From Ignavibacteria bacterium (GTDB taxonomy: Bacteria; Bacteroidota; Ignavibacteria; Tepidaquicellales; Tepidaquicellaceae): 64,000 nt of DNA. The position numbers were made by a program, and so were the translations under genes. Positions within the stretch are counted from its first letter, which is position 1. Each line of letters starts with the position of its first letter. Under the pieces are notes generated by a model. That model did not search any database. It was not told the DNA's origin and worked only from the letters and a program-made list of their open reading frames with translations. The stretch is taken from the NCBI GenBank assembly GCA_016710985.1, contig JADJTX010000008.1, positions 124,001 through 188,000 on the forward strand, written 5' to 3'. This document shows, in pieces, positions 29,492-39,307 of this stretch.

Positions 29492-30561
29492 TGAAGATTC
29501 TTGTTTTTAAAATTTACGTATGATCTTATGCCAATATAAAGCATCACTATTATCTGAACCGGATACATAATGATTTCAAACAATGCGTTACCGCCTGACA
29601 TATAAGATACAGTCAGCCTTTGCATTAAAATCAGAATCAGCAGGAATAGATAAAAAATACTATGCTTAATAAATATCAAAGGCAGCAGGTATGAGACTGA
29701 TAATACAATTAATGATGCAAAAAACAATACCGAAGAATCATTAGTTGACGGGTATGCATTCTTTGTAAATCCGTTGACAGCTTCACGAAATGAGCCGTAC
29801 ATCCTGCATGAAATTAATTCCCCGCCTCTGAGAAGATTAATCCTGTATCCTTTACCTTTCAGATATTTTCCGAGCTCAATGTCTTCAACGATCTTATCTT
29901 TTACTGAATGATGTCCGCCTGAATTGATGTACACATCTTTTTTCCAAAGCATATATTGTCCGACACCTGCAGTAATATATTTGCTTTTACTTTTGTAAAC
30001 TTTTGCAATAGGGAGAAAAGAATATACTATCCAGTTCAAAGCTCCGACACATATTTTCTCCCCTGCAGTGATCATTTTCTGAAGAGGATAAACTGTAAGT
30101 ACGTCTGATTTTGATTTGATCATTTCATACAATGAAGACTCAACTGCATTCCTTTCAAGCCTGACATCTGCGTCAATAAAAAGAAAGTAATCGCCTTTAG
30201 CAATTTCAGACAATTGACAACAAGCCCAGTTTTTTCCAAGCCATCCCGATGGCAGCTCTTTTCCTTTGACCGGTCTTACTCTTGTATCTGTTTCAGAAAA
30301 TTTCCGGCAGACAGAATAGGTATTGTCATTTGACATGTCATCAAGTATTATGATCTCTGTATTTTCATATGACTGAGCAAGCAGGCACTTAATGATTTTG
30401 CCAATGTTGCTTTCTTCATTACGCGCGGGAATTAAAATTGAAACCAGTGAATTCCTGTTCCCGATATTTGCTTCTTTCAGCTTCTGAGATGTAAATAAAT
30501 TATATACTGAAACGATAAGATTATACACCGGCAAAGCTGCCGTGATCAGAAGTAATGTCAT
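29470..30561 (-). CDS. cruC: Carotenoid glycosyltransferase, GT2 (CruC-like)
   Basis: 363 residues. GT-A fold, family 2: LVSILIPARNEESNIGK, ILDDMSNDNTYSV, GKNWACCQL, the DxD in FLFIDADVRLE, and a later GGHHSVKDKIVEDIELG. Hydrophobic helices at the N-terminus and last 80 residues anchor it in the membrane. In Chlorobi and Bacteroidota such proteins attach a sugar to the 1'-hydroxyl made by CruF. The ATG overlaps the TGA of the acyltransferase gene (ATGA). The symbol is by analogy; a sugar donor cannot be read from sequence. Confidence 0.75.
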   Translation of the reverse strand: MTLLLITAALPVYNLIVSVYNLFTSQKLKEANIGNRNSLVSILIPARNEESNIGKIIKCLLAQSYENTEIIILDDMSNDNTYSVCRKFSETDTRVRPVKGKELPSGWLGKNWACCQLSEIAKGDYFLFIDADVRLERNAVESSLYEMIKSKSDVLTVYPLQKMITAGEKICVGALNWIVYSFLPIAKVYKSKSKYITAGVGQYMLWKKDVYINSGGHHSVKDKIVEDIELGKYLKGKGYRINLLRGGELISCRMYGSFREAVNGFTKNAYPSTNDSSVLFFASLIVLSVSYLLPLIFIKHSIFYLFLLILILMQRLTVSYMSGGNALFEIIMYPVQIIVMLYIGIRSYVNFKNKNLQWKERNL

Positions 30562-31208
30562 AATGTGAATAAGTCAATGCCCTTTTTATAAAATAAATCA
30601 GAATCTGTAAGACGGATGTTTTCAATGAAAGATCTCTTATATGATTCATAGTCTGATTTTAATTGTTCAGAAGAAAATCTTTCTCCGAAGCGGCAGCATA
30701 CAGAGGGCTTTTTGCTTTCGTTATAAAATATTTTAAACGACACAATTAGAACATCAAATTCGGATTTACGCGAAAGATGTTCCAGACCATTCTTTAAGCT
30801 TACATGATCAGTTTCATAAAACTGAATTTCTCCCTGAGGATAAAATATTAAATAATTATCTTTTGAATTTAAAATTTCCTTTGAATATCCGAGACTTTCC
30901 AGTACAGATGCCGGGGATGTTGGTTCAATGGAGAAAGCGCCTGCATATCTGAAGAACCGGTATTTTTTCAGTTGCCTTTCAAGCATCATGACGTAAGGAA
31001 TTCTTTTTGTAAATCTTTTCATCAGATACTCTGCAAAGAATCCGTCCCACCAGCTGAAATGATTTGGGGTTACGATAAGTCCCCTGCTGCTTTCGCGTCC
31101 CGGAAATTCATTTAAAAGCACAAACCTGTTAAATTCATGCTTCAGCAATAATGAAACCGACTTATTGTAAATCGCTCTTGCCGGTATGTTATGCTTTGCT
31201 TTGATCAC
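30558..31208 (-). CDS. cruD: Acyltransferase, PlsC family (CruD-like)
   Basis: 216 residues. LPLAT/PlsC acyltransferase motifs: VTPNHFSWWDGFFAEYL (NHxxxWD, a variant of the usual HxxxxD) and FYPQGEIQF in place of FPEGTR. No long membrane helix. In this operon it most likely esterifies the carotenoid-bound sugar with a fatty acid, as CruD does in Chlorobi, rather than making phosphatidate. Overlaps the upstream cyclase by 20 bp and the downstream glycosyltransferase by 4 bp. Confidence 0.75.
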   Translation of the reverse strand: MIKAKHNIPARAIYNKSVSLLLKHEFNRFVLLNEFPGRESSRGLIVTPNHFSWWDGFFAEYLMKRFTKRIPYVMMLERQLKKYRFFRYAGAFSIEPTSPASVLESLGYSKEILNSKDNYLIFYPQGEIQFYETDHVSLKNGLEHLSRKSEFDVLIVSFKIFYNESKKPSVCCRFGERFSSEQLKSDYESYKRSFIENIRLTDSDLFYKKGIDLFTL

Positions 31209-31902
31209 TTAATTTTTTCAGTAATTTTTCGTGAATGCCTTTCTTTGCAAATGCATATACAAACAGGCACATTGGAATTAACGATAATGAGTAGAGAAAA
31301 TCTTCAACAGGTATTGTTGTGAATCTTATTCCGGTGATTGCGTCCGGATTATAAATTACAACCGGCAATGAAGTTAATATATAATTTACTATCAGAAAAG
31401 GGATTATTGAAATTGATAATGTAATTAATGCTGCTTTGCTGAGTAATATTTTTGAACCGAAAAAAAAGATCATGGCAAATATCAGTCCGCCGATTAACAA
31501 TACGGTTGAAGTATAATAAGTCCCGATGAATAATATCCCTGCTGAAAAAATTATGATTGAAAAAATCAGAAGCATGATCCTGTAATTACTAAAGTCTTTA
31601 TTTTTCAAATAGTAATTTATGCATTCATACACAAAAAGTATAGAGTAAGGAACTGTGATAAAAAATAGAATTTCTTCAACAGGAAGACCGAGTATTTTAA
31701 AACTGTTTACATACTGCGGGTTAAAACTCCAGTCACCTCTTCTTGTTGCATCAATGTCCCAGCTGATGAACAATGCAGAAGTAGCAAGAATTGAAATTAA
31801 TACAGGAATGATATTTCTTGTGAATTTAATTTTCTTTTCAAAGCTCAGTGCCAGAGGGACAAGTATGATCAGTAAGTTTATTATTAAGTAGGTATTATTC
31901 AT
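31189..31902 (-). CDS. Lycopene cyclase, CrtYcd-type membrane protein
   Basis: 237 residues, about seven helices. It carries both signature half-domains of the small heterodimer/fused cyclases: LGLPVEEILFFITVPY in the first half and TTIPVEDFLYSLSLIP in the second, matching CrtYc and CrtYd arranged in one chain. It forms beta-ionone rings from psi ends of lycopene. Its ATG overlaps the TGA of crtB (ATGA), and its end overlaps the acyltransferase start. A 5' fragment of this gene is repeated at 36126-36201. Confidence 0.85.
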   Translation of the reverse strand: MNNTYLIINLLIILVPLALSFEKKIKFTRNIIPVLISILATSALFISWDIDATRRGDWSFNPQYVNSFKILGLPVEEILFFITVPYSILFVYECINYYLKNKDFSNYRIMLLIFSIIIFSAGILFIGTYYTSTVLLIGGLIFAMIFFFGSKILLSKAALITLSISIIPFLIVNYILTSLPVVIYNPDAITGIRFTTIPVEDFLYSLSLIPMCLFVYAFAKKGIHEKLLKKLSDQSKA

Positions 31903-32745
31903 TCAAATACCCTGATGACCTTATGCCTGATCACTGAAGTAAACAGAACTCCTATCTTTGTAAGATTGGATATCCGCACTCTCTTTGACATGAGCTTTTC
32001 AATTTGCATTTTCTTAATTTTCCTGAAAAGCAAAAGATAATAAAGATACGCCGAATAGACCCCGAGTTTAGAATTGTGAGGAAGCCTCTTAATTCGGACA
32101 GAGCTGTCTTGAATTCCCTTTTATTTCATCCTCCAGTATTGCTTTATTCTGATTGTTAACAGAATTTTCACTACCTCCATTTCTGAGATATATCCTTCCT
32201 CTTTCACTCATATCGCTTTTTATGTCCCGCAGAAATTTACTTTCTGAAAAGCTGAACCCAAAGCTCTTGCAGAATCCGAAAGTTCATTAAAGAGCTTATC
32301 GTCTTCATGACAGAATATCTTCAGGCACATCAGTCCGACTGCTTCAGCAGAACCGTAAAACATATTTGTCATAATCAGCACCTTCATAATGATCATTGGT
32401 AAGATCCATTTCCATGCTGTCAAGAAAATCATTAATAAGATATAGCGGTATTTTATATTTTTCAACAGTAAGATGGAAACTGTGAATTACGGGATTCAGG
32501 GAAATTTTATTTCTCCCTGCCTTTGTAACATCATTCCTTATTTCATCCATCAATTCCTTCTTATTGAAATCATGAAAGCTGTCTGCAATTTCATCGGCGA
32601 GTCTTACGAAGCCGTATACTGATGTAATCGCTTCCTTAGTCTCCCTGTCAAATACTTTTATTGCAAGACTGAATGAAGTACTGTAAGTTTTTGTAACTAA
32701 TCCGCTGATATCAAATGATACCTGCTTATAAAGATTATAGCTCAT
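31899..32745 (-). CDS. crtB: Phytoene synthase, three frameshifts
   Basis: Three pieces give ~282 residues, normal for CrtB. First aspartate-rich motif RLADEIADSF, then MEMDLTNDHYEG, YGSAEAVGLMCLKIF, second motif NFLRDIKSDMSERGRIYL and a C-terminal VYSAYLYYLLLFRKI. Frames break near 32358 (one T short of YVFYGSAEA), near 32226 (one T short of NFLRD) and near 32118. Condenses two geranylgeranyl diphosphates to phytoene. Start overlaps the crtI stop by 11 bp; stop forms ATGA with the lycopene cyclase. A deletion-riddled second copy lies at 36198-36973. Confidence 0.85.
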
Positions 32746-34212
32746 CTATCATCCTTTCGGTTACAAGTTTTGAACTGATTAATACCATTGGCAGGCCGGT
32801 TCCCGGTATTGTTGAAGCTCAGACATAATAAAGATTCGGAAAGATCTCATCTTTATTTGATGGCCTGAAAGCTCCAACCTGAAGCATGTCATGAGACAGC
32901 CCGAGTCCGGATCCCTGATATAAATTGAACTTATTCTGCCAGTCTACCGGAGAGTAAATTTCCTTTACTTCAATATGGCTTTTTATGTCACAGTTAATTC
33001 TTTCAGACATATCACTGATAATGCTGTCTGCGATCTCATTCTTGTCGTTCCAGTCTTTTTTATATCTTAAATCCGGTGAAGGACACAAAATGAAAATATT
33101 TTCGCATCCCGGAGGAGCAGTTGATTCATCATAATAAGAAGGCATATTCACGTAGTAGTAAGGTTTTGAAGGAAGTGTATCCGATGTAAATAATGTACCC
33201 GCGTACTCCGTAAAATTATTGCCAAGAAAATAATTGTGATAATACAGATTTGGAATCTTTTTATTTACACCGAGATAAATTGTGAATGGAGCCAGAGACC
33301 ATTTCATCCTGTCCAATTTAACCCTGCTGAATTTTTTTCTGTTTAAAATTAAACCTCTGAATGAAGCAGCATCAGAATTGATTATGAATCTGTCAGCTTT
33401 CCATTCTTTACCTTTACTATCTGTGAGTGAATTTAAAACTCCGTTTGAATTTGCGACGCCGGTTATTTCAGTATTGTAAATTATTTCAACATCAAATTTT
33501 TTCAGCAGTGTTAATATCTCTTCAACAATTGTGTACATACCGCCATTTATATGCCAATATCCGTCATGCCTGAATTCAGTAAAATTAAGAAGAGAATAAA
33601 TTGACGGAGTCTTAAATGGAGTTGAGCCAAGGAAAAATGACACAAGTGAGAATATGACTTTCACTTCATCAGATTCAAATGTTTCTTCAAGCAATGTCCA
33701 TAGATTTTTTTTCAGATAAGGCAGATGTTTAAAAGGTACATGAGATATCTTCTGAAGGTAATCCAGCAGGTTACGGAAATTCTTTTTTACAACCAGCTTC
33801 TCCGTATCAAAGTAAAAATCTCCTGCTCTGTCTAAGTACGTATTTGCTTTGTTAAAAAATCCGGTTCAATATCTGCAAAGACTTCTGCAAGCTTGTTCAT
33901 GTCTTTCCAGATGTCATAAACTTTTCCGTTGCTTCCGTAAAATACCCTGTATAATAGATCAAGTTCCTTGGGTTTCAGCGGATTCTCCAGTTTGCAGTCA
34001 CGGAACAATTCGTCAAATTCATAAGTCATGCACATGAATGAAGGACCTGTATCAAAAGTATATCCGTTCTTTGTAAACCTGTTTAATCTCCCTCCGGCAG
34101 TTGAATGCTTTTCAATTATTTTCACACTATAACCTTTTGATGCAAGTCTCAAAGCTGCAGATAATCCGCCCAATCCGCTGCCTACAACCAGTACGTCATT
34201 ATTTTTTTTCAT
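32735..34212 (-). CDS. crtI: Phytoene desaturase, one frameshift and one internal TGA
   Basis: About 492 residues. FAD motif VLVVGSGLGGLSAALRLASK, then TAGGRLNRFTKNGYTFDTGP, LNFTEFRHDGYWHINGGMYT, RFIINSDAA and the C-terminal STIPGTGLPMVLISSKL, all CrtI hallmarks. Frame lost near 33846 where one T is missing (FADIEPDFFNKANTYLD). A TGA at 32819-32821 stands where the family has glycine (LYYVGAST); GGA to TGA is one substitution. After it the frame stays open to a TAA at 32735. Desaturates phytoene toward lycopene. Start overlaps the regulator's stop (ATGA). Confidence 0.85.
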
Positions 34213-35063
34213 ATTCTTTTATTTATTTTTCTTAGCATTGCCTCTATACTGTCACAGTAAACTTCACCTGAAAGTCTGTTTGTATTTGATCTACTTCCTC
34301 CGATGAACAGAGAAAAATTCTTTTTCTTTGATAACTCTTCAAGCTTTTTAAACTGTTTCTGAATTAACTTATTTTCATCCTGAGTTGAATTTGATATACA
34401 GACTATCTCCGGTTTATTCTCATTTATTAGACTTAGTAAATTCTCTAAAGGAAGATTTGCTCCCGGAAAGATGCAGTCATAACCTGAATATAGCAATGAT
34501 ATTTTAAGACAAAGAAGTCCGATTCCATGAAATTCATTTTCAAGTGAACAGCAGACGACTTTCTTATCATTATTTTTTTGAGGAATTATTGATTTTTCAA
34601 GCTGTGATAATGCAGAAATCATGGTATTGGAAGCAATGTGTTCATCTTCAATCCCCAGGCTCTTCATTTTATACTTTTCAGAAATACTTTCGAAGGATTT
34701 TTTTATTATCTGATCAGATATAATCGAAGGATGAATTTTTTTTAAGAAAAGTGAAAAGAGTATATCATAAACTGCTTTGGTATCTCCGGAAATCAGATTT
34801 CTTTCAATTTTTCTTATGAAAGGTTTAAAGTTCTGTGCTTGAAGATTGGATTTTGATTCAAGTGAGTTAAGCTTTTGAGTAAGGCCTGAATTTCCATTTT
34901 GATACCGGTTAGCATAATTCCGGATCTCCTCAATTGTAAATTTTCTGTGCCCCCCGGCAGTTCTTACACATTTCAGAATATTGCTGTCTGCCCACCTTTT
35001 AATGGTAGATTCATTCACATTTAAAATGGCAGCTGCGGTTTTTGAACTTATTGTGTCATTCAT
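34209..35063 (-). CDS. MerR-family regulator with B12-binding domain (CarH/LitR-like)
   Basis: 284 residues. N-terminal MerR helix-turn-helix (SKTAAAILNVNESTIKRWAD, then RTAGGHRKFTIEEIRNYANRY), a helical linker, and a C-terminal cobalamin-binding domain with LENEFHGIGLLCLKI, where ExHxxG carries the lower-axial histidine (usual form DxHxxG), and LLYSGYDCIFPGANLP. Known relatives bind adenosylcobalamin in the dark, repress carotenoid genes, and fall apart in light. It heads the carotenoid operon, overlapping crtI by 4 bp, so autoregulated light induction is the natural inference. An indel-rich copy lies at 38187-38990. Confidence 0.85.
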   Translation of the reverse strand: MNDTISSKTAAAILNVNESTIKRWADSNILKCVRTAGGHRKFTIEEIRNYANRYQNGNSGLTQKLNSLESKSNLQAQNFKPFIRKIERNLISGDTKAVYDILFSLFLKKIHPSIISDQIIKKSFESISEKYKMKSLGIEDEHIASNTMISALSQLEKSIIPQKNNDKKVVCCSLENEFHGIGLLCLKISLLYSGYDCIFPGANLPLENLLSLINENKPEIVCISNSTQDENKLIQKQFKKLEELSKKKNFSLFIGGSRSNTNRLSGEVYCDSIEAMLRKINKRI

Positions 35064-35070
35064 GTATTAA

Positions 35071-35095
35071 GCGTTATGAGCGTTTTGAACGTTGT
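35071..35095 (-). promoter_or_regulatory. Candidate CarH/LitR operator: 9-bp direct repeats
   Basis: On the plus strand GCGTTATGA, GCGTTTTGA, ACGTTGTTT: three 9-bp direct repeats starting 7 bp upstream of the regulator's ATG. B12-dependent MerR repressors bind direct-repeat operators. The stretch is almost unchanged in the otherwise damaged copy at 38997-39020. No exact TAnnTTTG nearby. Confidence 0.45.
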
Positions 35096-35176
35096 TTTAG
35101 GTATTATAAAATTCAATCTTAGAAAGAAAGTTAAATATTAATTAATAATTAACAATTAATAACTGAAGTTACGCAA

Positions 35177-36125
35177 ACCAGAATTAGCTTATTTCTAGAT
35201 TCCAATTTAAGTTTTTTGAATGATGCAATCAAAAAGAACCAATCCAATTTTTGTAAATAGTAAAATTTTTTTTTGATTCTAAAATTCTTCAAGCTGACAA
35301 AACGCAAATAGAACAAGATAGATGTGATTGACTTCAGCTACTTCTTAGATCTGTAGATGGACAACCTTCAATCCTAAGTTCTGATTTTAAAATTTGAAGA
35401 ATTCTTCAATTATTTGACGCTTTTTAGCAACTTTTCTAATAATATCAGAATCTCTAACTCAACATCACTAGTTGCCTGTGCAGAAATTATCATTTGCTTC
35501 AGGCTTTAACTTTAACTCTAATTTTTTCTGATAAAATGACCACTTTTACTTCCGTATCTGTAATTAAAGATGTCCTTAACTTGTACGCCATTTATCAGAC
35601 GGTTTGATTTTATTTTTGAGATCCAGTGCCATCTGAATTTACGAATTTGTTTTAGTAATTTTGCAGCCGGATAAAAAGAATCCATTAAGACATAACTCGG
35701 ATTTACTTTATAAAAAGTTTTAGCTTCTTTCAAAATATCCATGGCAAGATCAATGCGGATTTTTTGTTCTCTTTATTCAACAGGCGAAAACCTATTGGGA
35801 AACGGAGTTACCGTCAGTCCAGATTACAAAACTGCATTTAGGCCAAGTAGAGATTTTTTATCGCTAGTGAATAAACCCAAGTTAATAATTCAAGTTCTTT
35901 GCTAAACGGCTTGGCAAGTATAGTATCGTCAATGATTAAGAACGTTTTTTTTCTTTTTGATTTATTGCAATTTAAATCAAATTTCTTGCTGATCAGATGA
36001 CCATATTTTTGCTTTAAATATAAATTCCATTTCTGCTCCAACTGCAATAAACGTTGCAGCTTATCGTGTGAGATACAAGAGCATTTGGAATCAACAACTT
36101 ATATTGTTATTAAATATAAGTAGAT
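35177..36125 (-). mobile_element. Degraded DDE insertion sequence (IS4/IS701-like)
   Basis: Minus-strand fragments of one transposase: 35838-36047 with FLIIDDTILAKPFSKELELL then TWVYSLA (first catalytic Asp), and 35518-35742 with PSYVLMDSFYPAAKLLKQIR (second Asp) and SGHFIRK. The frames are broken many times. It sits exactly between the end of the intact crt copy (at GAAGTTACGC, 35167-35176) and the start of the damaged copy. Terminal inverted repeats were not recognised. Indel density matches the adjoining damaged copy. Confidence 0.7.
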
Positions 36126-36201
36126 TTAATTTCTTTTCAAAGCTCAGTGCCAAAGGGACAAGTATGGTGCGGGAAGTTTATTATTAAGTGGTAATTATTC
36201 A
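36126..36201 (-). pseudogene. 5' fragment of lycopene cyclase gene (copy 2)
   Basis: Matches 31826-31902, the first ~25 codons of the cyclase gene, joined directly to the IS remnant at 36125. Confidence 0.6.
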
Positions 36202-36973
36202 TTCAGTCCCCTGATGACCCCATGCCTGATCACTGAGTACAGAACTCCTATCTTTTACAGATTGGATATCACTCTCTTTGACACGGCTTTTCAATTCTGC
36301 ATTTCTAATGGTCCGCAAAGCAAAAGATAATAAAGATACGCCAGCCAGACCCCGAGTTTGGATTGTGGAGCCTCTTAATTCGGACCAACGGCTATCTTCA
36401 ATTTCCCTACTTCATCCTCCAGTATTGCTTGTCTGATTTGTTCAGAATTTTCTTCACCTCCATTTCGGAGGCCTATATCTTCCTCACCCCTCATATAGCT
36501 TTTTATGTCCCGCAGGAAAATTTACTTTCTGGCTGAACAGCTCTTGCAGAATCGAAAGTTCATTAAAGAGCTTATCGTCTTCATGACGAATATCTTCAGC
36601 ACACATAAAGTCCGACTGCTTCAGCAGAACCGTAAATATTTGCCGAATAACCACTAATGATCATTGGTAAGATCCATTTCCATGCTGTCGAAAATCATTA
36701 TAAAGATAAGCGGTATTTTATTTTCCCAACAGTAAGATGGAAATGAATACGGATTCAGAAATTTTATTTCTCCCTGCCTTTGTAACACATTCCTTATTTC
36801 ATCCATCAATTCTTCTATTGAAATGCGAAAGCTGTCTGAATCGGCGAGTCTTACGGCCGTACTGATGTAATGTCTCCCTGTCAAATACTTTTATTGCAAG
36901 ACTGAATGAAGTACTGAGTTTTTAACTAATCCGCTGATATCAAATGATACCTGCTTATAAAGATTATAGCTAT
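36198..36973 (-). pseudogene. crtB: Damaged copy of phytoene synthase gene
   Basis: Colinear with 31899-32745; recognisable pieces include SMEMDLTNDH. Many small deletions; the start codon is altered. Coordinates approximate. Confidence 0.7.
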
Positions 36974-38187
36974 CTATCATCTCGGTTACAAGTTTTGAAC
37001 CTGATTAATACCATTGTCGGCGGGGGATTCCGGTATTGTTGAGGCTTACTAATAAAGATTCGGAAAGATCTCATCTTTATTTGATGGTCAACTCAACCGG
37101 CATGTCGGACAGCCCGAGTCCGGATCTGTTATAGATTAACTTATTCTGGTCCATTAATTTCCTTTACTTCAATATGGCTTTTATGTCACAGTTAATTCTT
37201 TCGATCACGATAACTAGGATCTATTCTTGTCGTTTAGTCTTCTATACAAACGTTGAAGGGACACAAAATAAAATATTTTTTCGGAGGAGCAGTCGATTCA
37301 TAGAAGGGGAGAAATGTATGGATTGAAGAAAGTGTATCCAAAATTGCCTCCAAGAAAATAATTGTGATAAGCCCTATACAGATGATGGAGCCAGAGACAC
37401 TCTGTCATTTACCTGCTGAATTTTCTGTTTAAATTAAACCTGAATGGCATCAAACATTAGAATCTGTCATTTCATTCTTTCCTTTGCTATCTGTGGTGAA
37501 TTTAAAACTCCGTTTGAATTCGACGCAGGTATTTGCCATCAAATTTTTCAGCGGTGTTAATACTCTTCAACAATTGTGTACATACCGCCATTTATATGCC
37601 GGTATCCGTCTGCCTAATTCGTAAAATTAAGAGAATAAATTGACGGAGTCTTAAATGGAGTTGAGCCAAGGAAAAATAACAAGTGAGAATATGACTTTCA
37701 CTATCAGATTCAAATGTTTCCTAATGTCCCAGTTTTTCAGGGAGGCAGATGTTTAAAGGCATGAGATCTTCGCGGGTAATCCAAGTTACGAAGTTCTTTT
37801 ACAACCAGCTTCTTCTTACAAGTAAAAATCTCCCGCGCGGTCTAAGTAGTATTGGCTTGTTTAAAATCCGGTTCAAATCTCCAAAGACTTCTGCAAGCTG
37901 TTATGTCTTTCCAGATGTCAGAAACTTTTCCGTGCTTCCATATAATAGATCAAGTTCCCTGGGTTTCGCCGGATTCTCGGTTTGCAGTCATGGAACAATT
38001 GTCAAATTCATAAGTCATGCATGAATGAAGGACCTGTATCAAAGTATATCCGTTCTTTTAAACCTGTTTAATCTCCCCTCCGGCAGTTGAATGCTTTTAA
38101 TTATTTTCACCTATAACCTTTTGAAGCAAGTCTAGCTGCAGATAATCCGCCCAACCCGCTGCCTCCCGTCGTCATTATTTTTTTCAT
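36964..38187 (-). pseudogene. crtI: Damaged copy of phytoene desaturase gene
   Basis: Colinear with 32735-34212 but about 250 bp shorter through scattered deletions; no frame longer than a few dozen codons. The upstream start ATG at 38187 is kept. Coordinates approximate. Confidence 0.7.
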
Positions 38188-38990
38188 ATTCTTTTATTTA
38201 TTTTTCTTAGCATTGCCTCTAACTGTCTGGTAAACTTCACCTGAAAGTCTGTTTGTATTTGATTTACTTCCTCCGATGAACAGAGAAAATTCTTTTCTTT
38301 GATAACTCTTCAAGCTTTTAAACTGTTTCTGGATTCTTATTTTCATCCTGAGGTGGTTTGATATGCAGACTATCTCCGGTTATTCTCTTATTAAACTTAT
38401 TAAATTCTCTAGAAGATTTGCTCCCGGAAAGATGCAGTCATAACCGAAATAGCATTGATATTTTAAGAAAAGAAGTCGATTCCAGAATTCATTCTCATGG
38501 GACAGCAGACTTTCTTATCATTATTTTTGAGGAATTATTGTTTTTCAAACTGTGATAATGAAATCGGTCTTGGAAGCAATGTGTTCATCTTCAATCCCAG
38601 GCTCTTCATTTTATACTTTTCAGAAATACTTTCGAAGGATTTTTATGATCTGATCAGATATACTCAAGGGATTAATTTTTTTAAGAAAAGTGAAAAGAGT
38701 ATATCATAAACTGCTTTGGTATCTCGGAAATCGATTTCTTTCAATTTTTCTTATGAAAGGTTTAAAGTTCTGTGTTTGAAGATTGGATTTTGATTCAAGT
38801 GAGTTAAGCTTTTAATAAGGCCGGAATTTCCATTTTGATGCCGGTTAGCATAATTCCGGATCTCCTCAATAAATTTTCTGCGCCAGCAGTTCTTACACAT
38901 TTCAGAATATTGCTGTCGCCACCTTTTAATGGTAGATTCATTCACATTTAAAATGGCAGCTGCGGTTTTTGAACTTATTGTGTCATTCAT
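38184..38990 (-). pseudogene. Damaged copy of the MerR/B12 regulator gene
   Basis: Colinear with 34209-35063. The first 24 codons (SKTAAAILNVNESTIKRW) are intact, then frames are lost repeatedly. The upstream 9-bp direct repeats remain at about 38997-39020. Confidence 0.75.
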
Positions 38991-39111
38991 GTATTAAGCG
39001 TTATGAGCGTTTTGAACGTTTTAGGTATTATAAAAATTCCATCTTAGAAATGAAAGTTAAATATTAATTAATAATTGACAATTAATAGTTAATAATTGAA
39101 GTTACGCTCTT

Positions 39112-39198
39112 TGTCATTCTGAACGAACGGAGCGAAGCGGAGTGAAGAATCCAGTCATAGAATAGAATAGAAGCATTTGGATTCTTCGCTTCGCTCAG
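39112..39198. repeat. Palindromic element (GAGCGAAGCG...CGCTTCGCTC)
   Basis: Arms GAGCGAAGCGGAGTGAAGAA and TTCTTCGCTTCGCTC enclose ATCCA...TGGA. A shortened relative sits at 45141-45206. Confidence 0.75.
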
Positions 39199-39261
39199 AA
39201 ATTAAGATTTAGAAATTAAGAATTAAGAATTGAGAATTAGGAATTAGGAATTGGGAATTAA
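39199..39261. repeat. Degenerate 7-bp tandem repeat (GAATTRR)n
   Basis: Consecutive units GAATTAA, GAATTGA, GAATTAG, GAATTAG, GAATTGG, GAATTAA. Confidence 0.8.
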
Positions 39262-39307
39262 GTACCATGTATTACAATCTGATAATAATCAGTCAATAAA
39301 CTGAACA

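Larger units (their letters stand above)
36126..39107 (-). repeat. Deletion-rich second copy of 31826-35176
   Basis: Colinear with 31826-35176, from inside the lycopene cyclase gene through crtB, crtI, the MerR regulator and its upstream region to the shared end GAAGTTACGC. About 2.98 kb against 3.35 kb: over 10% net loss, as scattered deletions of 1 to ~15 bases with fewer substitutions and shortened homopolymers. No gene is readable across it. The flank after 39107 is unique. Confidence 0.85.

Noticed and set aside
32819..32821. TGA recoded as glycine
   Set aside because: TGA is used as a normal stop by several intact genes in the window, such as the MBL hydrolase neighbour genes and tauE operon overlaps; one base error is simpler.
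31899..34212. crtB and crtI as true pseudogenes
   Set aside because: All breaks but one are one-base losses in homopolymers, and every catalytic motif is intact, so error is likelier than decay.
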